Origin: Uliginosibacterium flavum
Lineage (GTDB): Bacteria > Pseudomonadota > Gammaproteobacteria > Burkholderiales > Rhodocyclaceae
Length of the DNA stretch: 64,000 bases
NCBI RefSeq assembly: GCF_040566545.1
Contig: NZ_JBEWZI010000003.1
Span: 62,001-126,000 of the forward strand
Reading direction: 5' to 3'
Below are positions 49,840-59,007 of this stretch, piece after piece. Position 1 is the stretch's first letter; every line of letters begins with the position of its first letter. Both the position numbers and the translations under genes were made by a program. Under the pieces are notes generated by a model that worked only from the letters and a program-made list of their open reading frames with translations, was not told where the DNA came from and made no database searches.

Positions 49840-50039
49840 ACCAGGAGAGCACAATTGCGGGCTTTTACAGACAGGCAAGTCGATATGAATGCCGACATTT
49901 GCCCCCATCACAACTTTCTCTGCTCAGGTGAGCCCACGGCAGCTTCCAGAATGCTGCTTCGCAAACAACGAAGCGCCCCCTTCGCCGTCATTCCTGGCTT
50001 GACGTGGCTTCATCAATTCAGAAGCACGCTACTCGCTTG

Positions 50040-50612
50040 ATGACCCAAACCTTCATCCGCGCCGATGCCTCCGACCACCGCGTCGCCCGCTACGCGGCAG
50101 CCGCCATCGTCCTGTCAATTGCCGAAGCCGCCATTCCGACGCCTCTGCCCGGCGTCAAACCGGGCCTGGCGAATATCGTCGTGTTGCTGGTGCTACTGCG
50201 CCACGGCTGGTCCGAAGCCGCCTGGGTCGCGCTACTGCGCGTCTTCGCCACCAGCCTGTTGCTCGGCCAGCTGTTTGCTCCGGGCTTCTTCCTCAGCCTC
50301 GCCGGCACCCTGTGCACGCTCGCGCTACTGTCTGTTGCCGTACACCTGCCGCGCCGCTGGTTCGGCCCGGTCAGCCTGTCGGTCCTCGCCGCTTTCGCCC
50401 ATATCGGCGGACAGATGCTGCTGGCCCGCGTCTGGCTGGTGCCTCACGAAGGTCTTTGGGGCCTGTGGCCAATCTTCTCCGCCACCGCCACCTTCTTCGG
50501 CGCAGTCAATGGTCTGATTACGGCTAGGCTGCTGGCAGATTCGCCAGTCGCTGATAAGGCGTCGCAAGTCGCAAGTCGCGAGTCGCGAGTCGAAACAGCC
50601 GATGCACCGTAG
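50040..50612 (+). CDS. Gx transporter family membrane protein with repeat-derived C-terminus
   Basis: 190 residues from ATG 50040. About five helices: ARYAAAAIVLSIAEAAIPTP, GLANIVVLLVLLRHGWSEAA, ATSLLLGQLFAPGFFLSLAG and others. Named for its Gx-like sequence; related to ECF-type substrate components (thiamine or precursor uptake) by resemblance only. The last 19 residues, DKASQVASRESRVETADAP, are translated heptamer repeat of family B and are probably not functional. ubiX follows. Confidence 0.78.
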   Translation: MTQTFIRADASDHRVARYAAAAIVLSIAEAAIPTPLPGVKPGLANIVVLLVLLRHGWSEAAWVALLRVFATSLLLGQLFAPGFFLSLAGTLCTLALLSVAVHLPRRWFGPVSLSVLAAFAHIGGQMLLARVWLVPHEGLWGLWPIFSATATFFGAVNGLITARLLADSPVADKASQVASRESRVETADAP

Positions 50613-50648
50613 AATTGGCGACTTGCCACTAGCGACTCACGACTTGCG
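50560..50648. repeat. Repeat family B (heptamers) between the Gx gene and ubiX
   Basis: Left arm of GTCGCAA and GTCGCGA units (50561-50592), a 26-base centre containing TAGAAT (50610-50615, a possible -10), then an inverted right arm of CGACTTG/CGACTCA-like units ending at the base before the ubiX ATG. Confidence 0.82.
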
Positions 50649-51266
50649 ATGACGATAAAAACCATCACCATCACCGTCGCCCTCACCGGCGCCTCCGGCA
50701 TGCCTTACGGCCTGCGCCTGATCGAAAGCCTGCTCGCCGCAGATTGTCGTGTGCAGTTGGTTTACACCCAGGCCGCGCAGATTGTCGCCAAACAGGAAAT
50801 GGATCTGAGCCTGAGCAGCAACACGACTGAGACCGCCGCCATGCTCAGCGCCCGCCTCGGCGCCAAGCCCGATCAACTCGTCGTGTATGGCCGCGAGGAG
50901 TGGTTCGCGCCGATTGCCTCTGGCACCAACCCGCCGGACGCGATGGTCATCTGCCCCTGCACCATGGGCACCCTGGCTTCGGTGGCGGCCGGCCTGTCCA
51001 GCAACCTGATCGAGCGCGCCGCCGACGTATGCCTCAAGGAAGGTCGCAAGCTGGTGATCGTGCCGCGCGAAGCACCCTTCTCCACCCTGCATCTGGAAAA
51101 TATGTTGCGTCTGTCGCGCATGGGCGTCGTCATCCTGCCGCCCAACCCCGGTTTCTACCATCACCCGCAGACGGTGCAGGATCTGGTCGATTTCGTCGTC
51201 GCGCGGATTCTGGATCAATTGGGCGTAGCGCATCAGCTGATGGCGCGCTGGGGCGAGAAAAAATAG
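50649..51266 (+). CDS. ubiX: Flavin prenyltransferase UbiX
   Basis: 205 residues. ITITVALTGASGMPYGLRLI is the UbiX start with the Gly-Ala-Ser-Gly FMN loop; later MVICPCTMGTLASVAAGLSS, VIVPREAPFSTLHLENMLRL and PPNPGFYHHPQTVQDLVDFV. It joins a dimethylallyl group to FMN to make the prenylated flavin used by UbiD decarboxylase in ubiquinone synthesis. No Shine-Dalgarno sequence precedes ATG 50649; the repeat ends at that base. Confidence 0.95.
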   Translation: MTIKTITITVALTGASGMPYGLRLIESLLAADCRVQLVYTQAAQIVAKQEMDLSLSSNTTETAAMLSARLGAKPDQLVVYGREEWFAPIASGTNPPDAMVICPCTMGTLASVAAGLSSNLIERAADVCLKEGRKLVIVPREAPFSTLHLENMLRLSRMGVVILPPNPGFYHHPQTVQDLVDFVVARILDQLGVAHQLMARWGEKK

Positions 51267-51346
51267 ACCTGTCCGCAGAGCCTCATGGGGCGGGCTTCTT
51301 CCGCTAGGTATGCTGCACAGGCAGAATGGGCGAGGCTCTGCAGACG
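51267..51346 (+). repeat. Repeat family A, copy 10
   Basis: ACCTGTCCGCAGAGCCTCAT starts at the base after the ubiX stop; centre TAGGTATGCTGCACAGGCAG; right arm GGGCGAGGCTCTGCAGACG. Confidence 0.75.
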
Positions 51347-51392
51347 CCCTGCTGCAAGAACCATACTGCACAAGCCTCTTCATGACATGCAT

Positions 51393-51425
51393 AAAAAAGG
51401 CCCCGTCCGAAGGCGGGGCCTTTTT
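51393..51425. terminator. Intrinsic terminator between ubiX and the poly-Ser lipoprotein gene
   Basis: AAAAAAGGCCCCG, loop TCCGAAGG-like, CGGGGCCTTTTT: strong stem with A and T runs on either side, so usable in both directions. Confidence 0.85.
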
Positions 51426-51476
51426 ACATAAGCCGGGGGAGCTTCAACCTCGGAAACTACCCCGGAAGACTACGTA

Positions 51477-52385
51477 TTACTGAACACGAACAATCTCGGT
51501 GATGTTGATGCCACCCGATGCTTTGCCGGCTGTACCAGAGATATCATTTTCGCGACCGTAGAAGAGTTTCACGCTCGTGTAAGCATGACCCGCAACACCG
51601 GAATAGGTGATCGTATCGCCTGTTGCTGCCGCAGTAGAGATCCCCGCTTCTTTAGCAACCAACACCATATCGTCACTACCGAGCAGTGCTACTTTGCCCA
51701 ACGTCGCCGTGCTAGACGTCTGCTTGTAAGCAACCGTCACAGTAAATGCCGTACCAGCGGTTACCGGAATCGCCATATAGGTCCGAACGGTGCCAACGGT
51801 AGCGCCTGCAGTTACCAGAGAGCCTACTGCGCCCATTGTTGTCGCATCGCTAGTAAAGAACGATCCGTTGGTATTCCAGATGCTGGTGGTCGTAGCATTG
51901 TTGGCTGAGCCTGCTGGACGATAACGCAGCACGCTTGCCTTGGTCGAATAGAAAGACAAGCCATCGACCGTAACAGGGCCAACGGTGCCGATACCGTTAT
52001 CCGCTGCTGCGGCATATGCAGCAGCAAAAAGTGTCGTACCGGATGCGGAATAAGCTGCATCGCTGAAGCCCCACGTGGTCGTAACTGGAACTACAACAGG
52101 AGGAACGACAACGCCACCGGAAGATGAGCTGGAGCTGCTCGACGAAGAAGAGGAGCTGGAGCTGCTAGAGGAAGAAGAACCCGCACCCGAAGAGCTTGAA
52201 GAAGAGCTGCTCGACGAGGACGACGAGCTGGAGCTGCTAGAAGACGATGAGCTGCTCGAAGAAGATGTCGTCGCTGCCGGCGTGCTGCTGCCACCATCAC
52301 TGCCGCCACCGCCACCGCAAGCCGCCAGAACCAAACTGACGACCAATGCTGCCGCCACCCCTTTACCACTGAACTTCTTGACCAT
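51477..52385 (-). CDS. Lipoprotein with poly-serine linker and C-terminal beta domain
   Basis: 302 residues from ATG 52385, with AGGAGG eight bases upstream. VVSLVLAACGGGGGSDGG gives a lipobox (LAAC). Long serine runs with one GAG interruption form a flexible linker, as in secreted polysaccharide-degrading enzymes. The C-terminal 170 residues (TTWGFSDAAYSASGTTLFAA, then TYMAIPVTAGTAFTVTVAYK) look beta-rich, like pectin lyase or adhesin domains, but no catalytic motif was recognised. Function unknown. The Ser tract uses mixed codons. Confidence 0.75.
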   Translation of the reverse strand: MVKKFSGKGVAAALVVSLVLAACGGGGGSDGGSSTPAATTSSSSSSSSSSSSSSSSSSSSSSSSSSGAGSSSSSSSSSSSSSSSSSSSSGGVVVPPVVVPVTTTWGFSDAAYSASGTTLFAAAYAAAADNGIGTVGPVTVDGLSFYSTKASVLRYRPAGSANNATTTSIWNTNGSFFTSDATTMGAVGSLVTAGATVGTVRTYMAIPVTAGTAFTVTVAYKQTSSTATLGKVALLGSDDMVLVAKEAGISTAAATGDTITYSGVAGHAYTSVKLFYGRENDISGTAGKASGGINITEIVRVQ

Positions 52386-52813
52386 CTGTCCATCCTCCTG
52401 GTTAATCGGCTTGCTCGCGGTGCGGCTTGCCATAAAATTTGCAACTGACACCGGCCTGCCTTCTGCATGCAGCGTCCGTGAAGCAGGCTTTCCAGCAATC
52501 CGCCTGCAATGACAGTAGGTGAAAATCCTACAACAAGCCGAGGGTATTTGTGAATTGATTTCGCTCATAAATGACTTGGATTGCGAACTAAGTCACACAA
52601 AAGCCACACCTGATCGAAACAGGGATGGCATCGGTAACAATTTTTTACGGCTAAAGAACCTTGCCGGATAGGTGAGCCGCCTCTTTTGGGCCTTTTGCCT
52701 GGCTTTGTGCCGACGCAAGCCGTTGAGCTATCGGCGATTTTTGCAGTGCGCTAGAATTGACGCCTTTTCCGCCTCGACATTCGTCGGGACGCCGGTTATT
52801 CAGGGAATTCGCA
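52386..52813. other. Gap between the poly-Ser lipoprotein and the ABC-F gene
   Basis: 428 bases between divergent genes, so it must hold both promoters. No clear pair of hexamers was recognised on the lipoprotein side. A -10-like TAGAAT occurs at 52752-52757 on the ABC-F side. No gene or listed repeat family was seen. Confidence 0.5.
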
Positions 52814-54433
<1,620 letters not shown>

Positions 54434-54481
54434 TCAGGGGCAGGAATAAAACACCGGCCTGTTTGAACGGCATTAGCCCCA

Positions 54482-54532
54482 CAAGAGCGGCTTCAGGCGC
54501 GAATGATTTTCGCGGCTGAAGCCGTTCCTGCA
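54482..54532. repeat. REP-like element, copy G4
   Basis: GAGCGGCTTCAGGCGCGAAT and CGCGGCTGAAGCCGTTCCTG: two palindromic parts of the GGCTTCAGCC type. It lies next to a long-form repeat A, as at 31.9 kb. Confidence 0.6.
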
Positions 54533-54546
54533 AAACCGCCACGCCC

Positions 54547-54672
54547 TATCCCGAGAGCCGCGCCCGGCAAGCATCTTCAGCACCCCTGCCCGAAAAGACT
54601 TACTGGGCGCGGCTCTGCAAGCATGCCCACTCAGCACTCATTGCTCAGCACTCGGAACTCCGCCGCAGGCGG
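54547..54672 (-). repeat. Repeat family A, copy 11 (long form with heptamer tail)
   Basis: TCCCGAGAGCCGCGCCCGGC, centre CAGCACCCCTGCCCG, right arm GGCGCGGCTCTGCAAGCATG. The tail has five period-7 units (GAGTGGG, GAGTGCT, GAGCAAT, GAGTGCT, GAGTTCC on the minus strand) and a GACCGCCTGCGGCGGAG hairpin that directly touches the stop of the next minus-strand gene. Confidence 0.8.
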
Positions 54673-56607
54673 TCAAAGCTCGCCGATCTCTTCCAGCTCG
54701 GTCTGGATTTCCAGCCAGCGTTCCTCGCCCACGTCGATGCTCTGCGCCAGTTCGCCCTGACGCTTGAGCAGGGTCTGCACCAGCGCGTTATCGCCGCTGG
54801 CATACAGGGCCGGGTCGGACAGGCGCTCGTCGAGCAGCTTCTTCTCGCCCTGCCAGCCAGCCAGCTTGCGCTCCAGCTGCTCAAACTCCTTCACCAGCGG
54901 GCGACGGCGTTGCAGCCTGGCCTGCCGATCCTGTTTGTCAGCCTCGCGCGCGGCGATGCGCGCCAGCTTGTCGTCACCTACATTGGCGGCGGCTTCACGG
55001 TTGCGGCGCTCATCCAGCCACACGAGGTAATCCTCGATGTCGCCGTCAAAAGGCTGGGCCACGCCATCGGCCACCAGCAAGAATTCATCGCAGACCGTGC
55101 GCAGCAAAGCGCGGTCGTGACTGACCAGCACCATGCTGCCTTCGTATTCCGACAGTGCGAGCGTCAGCGCGTGGCGCATCTCCAGATCGAGGTGATTGGT
55201 CGGCTCATCGAGCAGCAGCAGATTCGGTTTGTGGCGAATCAGCAGAGCCAGCGCCAGGCGCGATTTTTCTCCGCCCGAAAACGGCCCGACTGGTGTATCG
55301 ACCATGCCGCCACGGAAGTCGAAACCGCCGAGGTAGTCGCGCAGATCCTGCTCGCGCGTCAGCGGCTCCTGACGCACCAGATGCTGCAAGGGCGACTCGT
55401 TCGGGCGCAATTGCTCCAGCTGATGCTGGGCGAAGTAGCCGAAGACCACGCCCTTGCCGAACAGAGTCGAGCCACTCTGCGCCGCCAGCTCACCCGCCAG
55501 CAGCTTGATCAGGGTGGATTTACCCGCGCCGTTGGGGCCGAGCAGGCCGATGCGCGCGCCTGGGCGCAATTCGAGTTTCAGCTTGTTGATGATGATCTTG
55601 TCGCCATAACCGAGCTGCACGTCTTTCAGCGTGACCATCGGGTCGGGCGCGCGATCCGGCTCGGGGAAGACGAAATCGAAAGGCGTGTCGACGTGGGCGG
55701 CGGTGATGCGCTCCATGCGGTCCAGCGCCTTGATCCGGCTCTGCGCCTGACGCGCCTTGGTGGCCTGGGCACGGAAGCGGTCGATATATTTTTTCAGGTG
55801 CGCGACTTCGCGCTGCTGCTTCTCGAACAAGGATTGCTGCTGCGCCAGCTGCGCGGCGTGCTGATCCTCGAAACTGTCGTAATCGCCGGTGTACAGCGTC
55901 AGCTTCTGCGCTTCGAGGAAGGCGATGTGGGTCACGCAGGCATCGAGAAAATCACGATCGTGCGAGATCAACAGCAGCGTGCCGCGATAGGCGGCGAGCC
56001 AGCGTTCCAGCCACACCACCGCATCCAGATCGAGGTGATTGGTCGGCTCATCGAGGAGCAGCAAGTCCGAACGGCACATCAGCGCCTGCGCCAGATTCAG
56101 GCGCATGCGCCAGCCGCCGGAGAAGTCCGACACCGGCCGCGCGAAATCCGCGTCGCCAAAACCCAGGCCATGCAGCAGCGTGCTGGCGCGTGCATTGGCC
56201 GAGTAGCCATCGATCTCCTGCAGGCGCGTGTGCAGCTCACCGATCAGGTGGCCGTCGTGCGCGGTTTCGGCCGCCAGCAGATCGCGCTGCACGCGGCGCA
56301 GTTCAGCGTCGCCATCGAGCACATATTCCAGCGCCGAAGTCGTCAGCGCCGGCGTTTCCTGCGCCACGTGGGCGATGGACCAGCCGGTGGGAATATCGAG
56401 ATCACCCATGTCCTGATGCAGCTCGCCACGCAGCAGGGCAAACAGGCTGGACTTGCCCGTGCCGTTCGCCCCGACGACGCCGACGCGCCAGCCAGGATGG
56501 ATCTGGAGGGTGAGATTATCGATGAGGCGACGGGCGCCACGCGCAAGCGCGAGATTACGGAACTGGATCAAGGTGCAAGGGTCTGTGACAATGGAGGCGA
56601 ACCGCAT
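54673..56607 (-). CDS. ABC-F ATPase, YheS type
   Basis: 644 residues from ATG 56607; a TTG at 56571 would give the shorter, more conserved start LIQFRNLALARGARRLIDNL. Walker A GANGTGKS and GPNGAGKS, Walker B LLLDEPTNHLDLDA and LLLDEPTNHLDLEM, and a long C-terminal basic coiled coil (RRPLVKEFEQLERKLAGWQG) typical of YheS/Uup relatives. It probably acts on ribosomes or tRNA. It converges with the YbiT-type gene across the repeat cluster. Confidence 0.88.
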   Translation of the reverse strand: MRFASIVTDPCTLIQFRNLALARGARRLIDNLTLQIHPGWRVGVVGANGTGKSSLFALLRGELHQDMGDLDIPTGWSIAHVAQETPALTTSALEYVLDGDAELRRVQRDLLAAETAHDGHLIGELHTRLQEIDGYSANARASTLLHGLGFGDADFARPVSDFSGGWRMRLNLAQALMCRSDLLLLDEPTNHLDLDAVVWLERWLAAYRGTLLLISHDRDFLDACVTHIAFLEAQKLTLYTGDYDSFEDQHAAQLAQQQSLFEKQQREVAHLKKYIDRFRAQATKARQAQSRIKALDRMERITAAHVDTPFDFVFPEPDRAPDPMVTLKDVQLGYGDKIIINKLKLELRPGARIGLLGPNGAGKSTLIKLLAGELAAQSGSTLFGKGVVFGYFAQHQLEQLRPNESPLQHLVRQEPLTREQDLRDYLGGFDFRGGMVDTPVGPFSGGEKSRLALALLIRHKPNLLLLDEPTNHLDLEMRHALTLALSEYEGSMVLVSHDRALLRTVCDEFLLVADGVAQPFDGDIEDYLVWLDERRNREAAANVGDDKLARIAAREADKQDRQARLQRRRPLVKEFEQLERKLAGWQGEKKLLDERLSDPALYASGDNALVQTLLKRQGELAQSIDVGEERWLEIQTELEEIGEL

Positions 56608-56635
56608 TTTACAGGCCCGAACGGCCCATCCAAGC

Positions 56636-57355
56636 ATGTCACTCAAGAAGCTTTGCATTCTCCTGCCCCTGCTCCTGCTCCCTGCCGCCTGGGTGCTGGC
56701 CGCGCCGCCCGTCCCGACGCCTTCGGCCTCGCTGCCGGCGCCGCCACAAACCCTCGAAGAAGCCAAAGCCCAACAGACCCGCGCCGCCCAGATGCGCCGG
56801 GATGCCGACAAGCGACGAAGCGAAATAGAGGCGATCCGCAAACGCGACAACGCCGCCTGCTATGCAAAGTTTCTGGTCAACGCCTGCCGCGACGATGTGC
56901 GCGCAGAATACATCGAGCGCATCAGCGTGGTACGCCAGCTGGAGATCGACGCCAATCAGCTCGACCGCACGGCCAAAGCCCGCCAGCTCGAAATCGAAAA
57001 CGCCGCAAAACAAGCGCCCGCACCGAGCACCTCGCCAATGCCCGCAGCCAGCCAGTCTTCAGCCAAGCAGGCTCCGCAGCCAAGCGCCAAGCCACTCTCC
57101 GGCATGCCTGCTATAAAAACAGCGCCCAGCGCGGCAGTCCCGCCATCAGCCCAGGCCAAAGCCGATCAGGCTCGGACTCAGCGCATCAGCGAAGCCGAGC
57201 AAAGAAAACAGGCAGGCGCCAAGGCCGCGGCAGAACGCGCCCAGAAAGCCATTGAAGACAAGGAACGCTACGCGCGACGCCAGCGCGAGCACGCGGAAAA
57301 ACAGGCCGCCAAAGCGGCCAAGGCGACCGCCTCGGGCCCTCAGAGCAAGCCCTGA
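56636..57355 (+). CDS. Periplasmic or secreted Ala/Lys-rich coiled-coil protein
   Basis: 239 residues from ATG 56636. Signal peptide LCILLPLLLLPAAWVLAAPP. The rest is highly charged: EEAKAQQTRAAQMRRDADKR, DDVRAEYIERISVVRQLEID and a basic C-terminal helix (RYARRQREHAEKQAAKAAKA). A Pro-rich middle connects the two. It stops one base into the protease gene, so the two are translated together, suggesting a partner or chaperone-like relation. No known family recognised. Confidence 0.7.
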   Translation: MSLKKLCILLPLLLLPAAWVLAAPPVPTPSASLPAPPQTLEEAKAQQTRAAQMRRDADKRRSEIEAIRKRDNAACYAKFLVNACRDDVRAEYIERISVVRQLEIDANQLDRTAKARQLEIENAAKQAPAPSTSPMPAASQSSAKQAPQPSAKPLSGMPAIKTAPSAAVPPSAQAKADQARTQRISEAEQRKQAGAKAAAERAQKAIEDKERYARRQREHAEKQAAKAAKATASGPQSKP

Positions 57356-58329
57356 TGCGCCCGATTTTCCGCGCATGCGCACTGATCGCCTGGGCCACCG
57401 TGGCCCTGCCCTGTCTGGCGATGATGGCCGGTACGGCGCCGGATTCGCCGCAAGCGCGAATCGACGCCAACAGCCCTGAGTCGGCCTGGGCTGGCGTCGT
57501 TGCCTTGCGTGTCGGCAATGGCGTGTACAGCGCTGTCGCGGTAGCGCCGCGCCACATCCTCACCGCCGCACACGTGGCCGGCGGCAAGAACGGCGATGGC
57601 GCCGGTATCAGCCTCGTGCTGAACATCAGCGGCAATCAGGGGCAGGCGCTTGTTGTGACGCAAGTCGAAGTCTTCCCCGGCTACGCCTTCCCGTATGACG
57701 ACCTGGCGCTGCTCACCTTGAGCGACGATCTACCCGAAGGCGTGCCGCTCTATCCAATCAACGATCTGCCACCCGTGCCCGGCCAGACCTTGCTGACGCT
57801 GGTGGGCTACGGCGCATCAGGCACCGGCGATCTCGGCAACACCAGTGGCGGCGATGCAAACATCAAACGCGTGGGCGAGAACATGCTCGACACGCTGAGA
57901 CCCAGCGTCGACGCCAGCGGCCGCAGCAGCAGTTTCTTTCTTTACGACTTCGACGGTCCGGATGGCGACGGCGCGATGGGCGGACCAACACTGGGGAATG
58001 CCCGTGAATCCATGGTCAGCGGAGGCGACTCAGGTGCGCCGGCCTTCACCCTGATCAATGGCTACCATGTCCTCACCGGCATCTGCACTTTTGCCACGCC
58101 GCTGAATAGCGGGCGCGCCCTCAACTACGGCTTCGGTCAGGGTGGTGGTGGCATGCTGCTCAGCGATGCGCGCTTCATCGTCTGGCTGCTGGAAAAATCC
58201 GGCGGCAGCGTGCGCCTGCTGTCGACGCTGCCGGAGTCCGGCCACGTCGACTACCGCCTGCCCGCGCTGGCCGCCGGCACGCTGCTCACGGGGCTTGCCG
58301 GCGCGCTCTGGTGGCGACGGCGCGGATAA
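57355..58329 (+). CDS. Trypsin-like serine protease with C-terminal membrane anchor
   Basis: 324 residues. Signal sequence (residues 1-22). Catalytic triad: H73 in ILTAAHVAGG, D116 in YDDLALL, S226 in GGDSGAPAF. The C-terminus, YRLPALAAGTLLTGLAGALW then WRRRG, is a membrane helix with a basic cluster, similar in layout to sorting signals (PEP-CTERM or GlyGly-CTERM type) but without a clear recognition motif. The gene upstream overlaps by one base. Substrate unknown. Confidence 0.85.
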   Translation: MRPIFRACALIAWATVALPCLAMMAGTAPDSPQARIDANSPESAWAGVVALRVGNGVYSAVAVAPRHILTAAHVAGGKNGDGAGISLVLNISGNQGQALVVTQVEVFPGYAFPYDDLALLTLSDDLPEGVPLYPINDLPPVPGQTLLTLVGYGASGTGDLGNTSGGDANIKRVGENMLDTLRPSVDASGRSSSFFLYDFDGPDGDGAMGGPTLGNARESMVSGGDSGAPAFTLINGYHVLTGICTFATPLNSGRALNYGFGQGGGGMLLSDARFIVWLLEKSGGSVRLLSTLPESGHVDYRLPALAAGTLLTGLAGALWWRRRG

Positions 58330-58366
58330 CGAGATCCAAGGCTAGCCTGCAACTCAGCCTCACCTA

Positions 58367-58444
58367 CCTGTAGACCCGCCCCCCCCGCCTCAATCTACAG
58401 GCATGCATCGCGCTCAGGCAGGCTGGGGGCGGCTCTTCGAGCAT
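58367..58444 (+). repeat. Repeat family A, copy 12 (diverged)
   Basis: CTGTAGACCCGCCCCCCCCG, centre CTACAGGCATGCATCGCGCT, right arm CTGGGGGCGGCTCTTCGAGC. It follows the protease stop by 37 bases. Confidence 0.55.
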
Positions 58445-58561
58445 GTCATCGCACAAAGCCCACGGCACCAATATCGCGCCACGCCTGCGCGCTTGAGAAT
58501 GCCTCATCAGGGTTTCCTCTGACCCCCGCAAACCCGCGCCAGTCCTGGCCTTCCGCGCCTC

Positions 58562-58575
58562 TTGATACGAATCAA
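58562..58575. promoter_or_regulatory. FNR/DNR-type box upstream of nap
   Basis: TTGATACGAATCAA is a perfect TTGAT-N4-ATCAA palindrome, 135 bases before napD. A class II activation position would place the transcription start near 58610. It implies induction under low oxygen or nitrogen oxides. Confidence 0.75.
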
Positions 58576-58710
58576 GGAGAGCTGAGTGCCTGGCGACATT
58601 CAATAGCCCTGATTGCACCAGTGTGGCGCACTTCCCATAGGGGTGAATCAACGCCTCAATGTGGTGCAAAAGACTAGTCTGCGCAGACTGATCCGGCTTG
58701 GGAGAAGGAC

Positions 58711-59007
58711 ATGAAGATAGTGAGTTTGCTGACGCGAATCCGCCCTGAACAAGCGGAATCGGTCGCCACACAGCTGGCGATGATTCCCGGCGTGAGCCTG
58801 CATGGCACGACGCCGGACGGTACCCGCCTCGTCGTCATGATCGAAGACGGCGAAGGCTATGCCGTCAGCGATTCGATTCTGGCGGTCTCCAATGCGCCCG
58901 AGGTTCTGGGCACCACCCTGGCTTATGAGTACACCGACGAGGACGTGACGCCGGCCGAGCTGGCCGCCGCATTTTCCCGTTCAAAACGTGAGGAGATTCG
59001 AGCATGA
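58711..59007 (+). CDS. napD: NapD, NapA maturation chaperone
   Basis: 98 residues, with GGGAGAAGGA before ATG 58711. MKIVSLLTRIRPEQAESVAT and IPGVSLHGTTPDGTRLVVMI fit the ferredoxin-like NapD fold. NapD binds the twin-arginine signal of NapA and holds it until cofactor loading. napA starts inside its stop (ATGA). Confidence 0.9.
   Translation: MKIVSLLTRIRPEQAESVATQLAMIPGVSLHGTTPDGTRLVVMIEDGEGYAVSDSILAVSNAPEVLGTTLAYEYTDEDVTPAELAAAFSRSKREEIRA

Larger units (their letters stand above)
58330..58710. other. Gap with repeat and nap promoter
   Basis: 381 bases containing repeat A copy 12 and the FNR/DNR-type box, both listed. The last 140 bases are presumed leader and promoter of napDAGHBC. A TTCAAT at 58599 is a possible -10. 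No gene is seen. Confidence 0.6.

Noticed and set aside
49990..50014. Partial GTCATTCC-type repeat before the Gx gene
   Set aside because: Only one arm is recognisable (GTCATTCCTGGCTTGACG); not enough for a feature.
52075..52512. Glu/Leu-rich acidic frame opposite the serine tract
   Set aside because: It is the complement of serine codons; the lipoprotein frame has a lipobox and ribosome binding site.
54910..57255. A 781-codon frame on the plus strand across the YheS-type gene
   Set aside because: It is antisense to conserved ATPase motifs and then runs out of frame through the following genes; a GC shadow.
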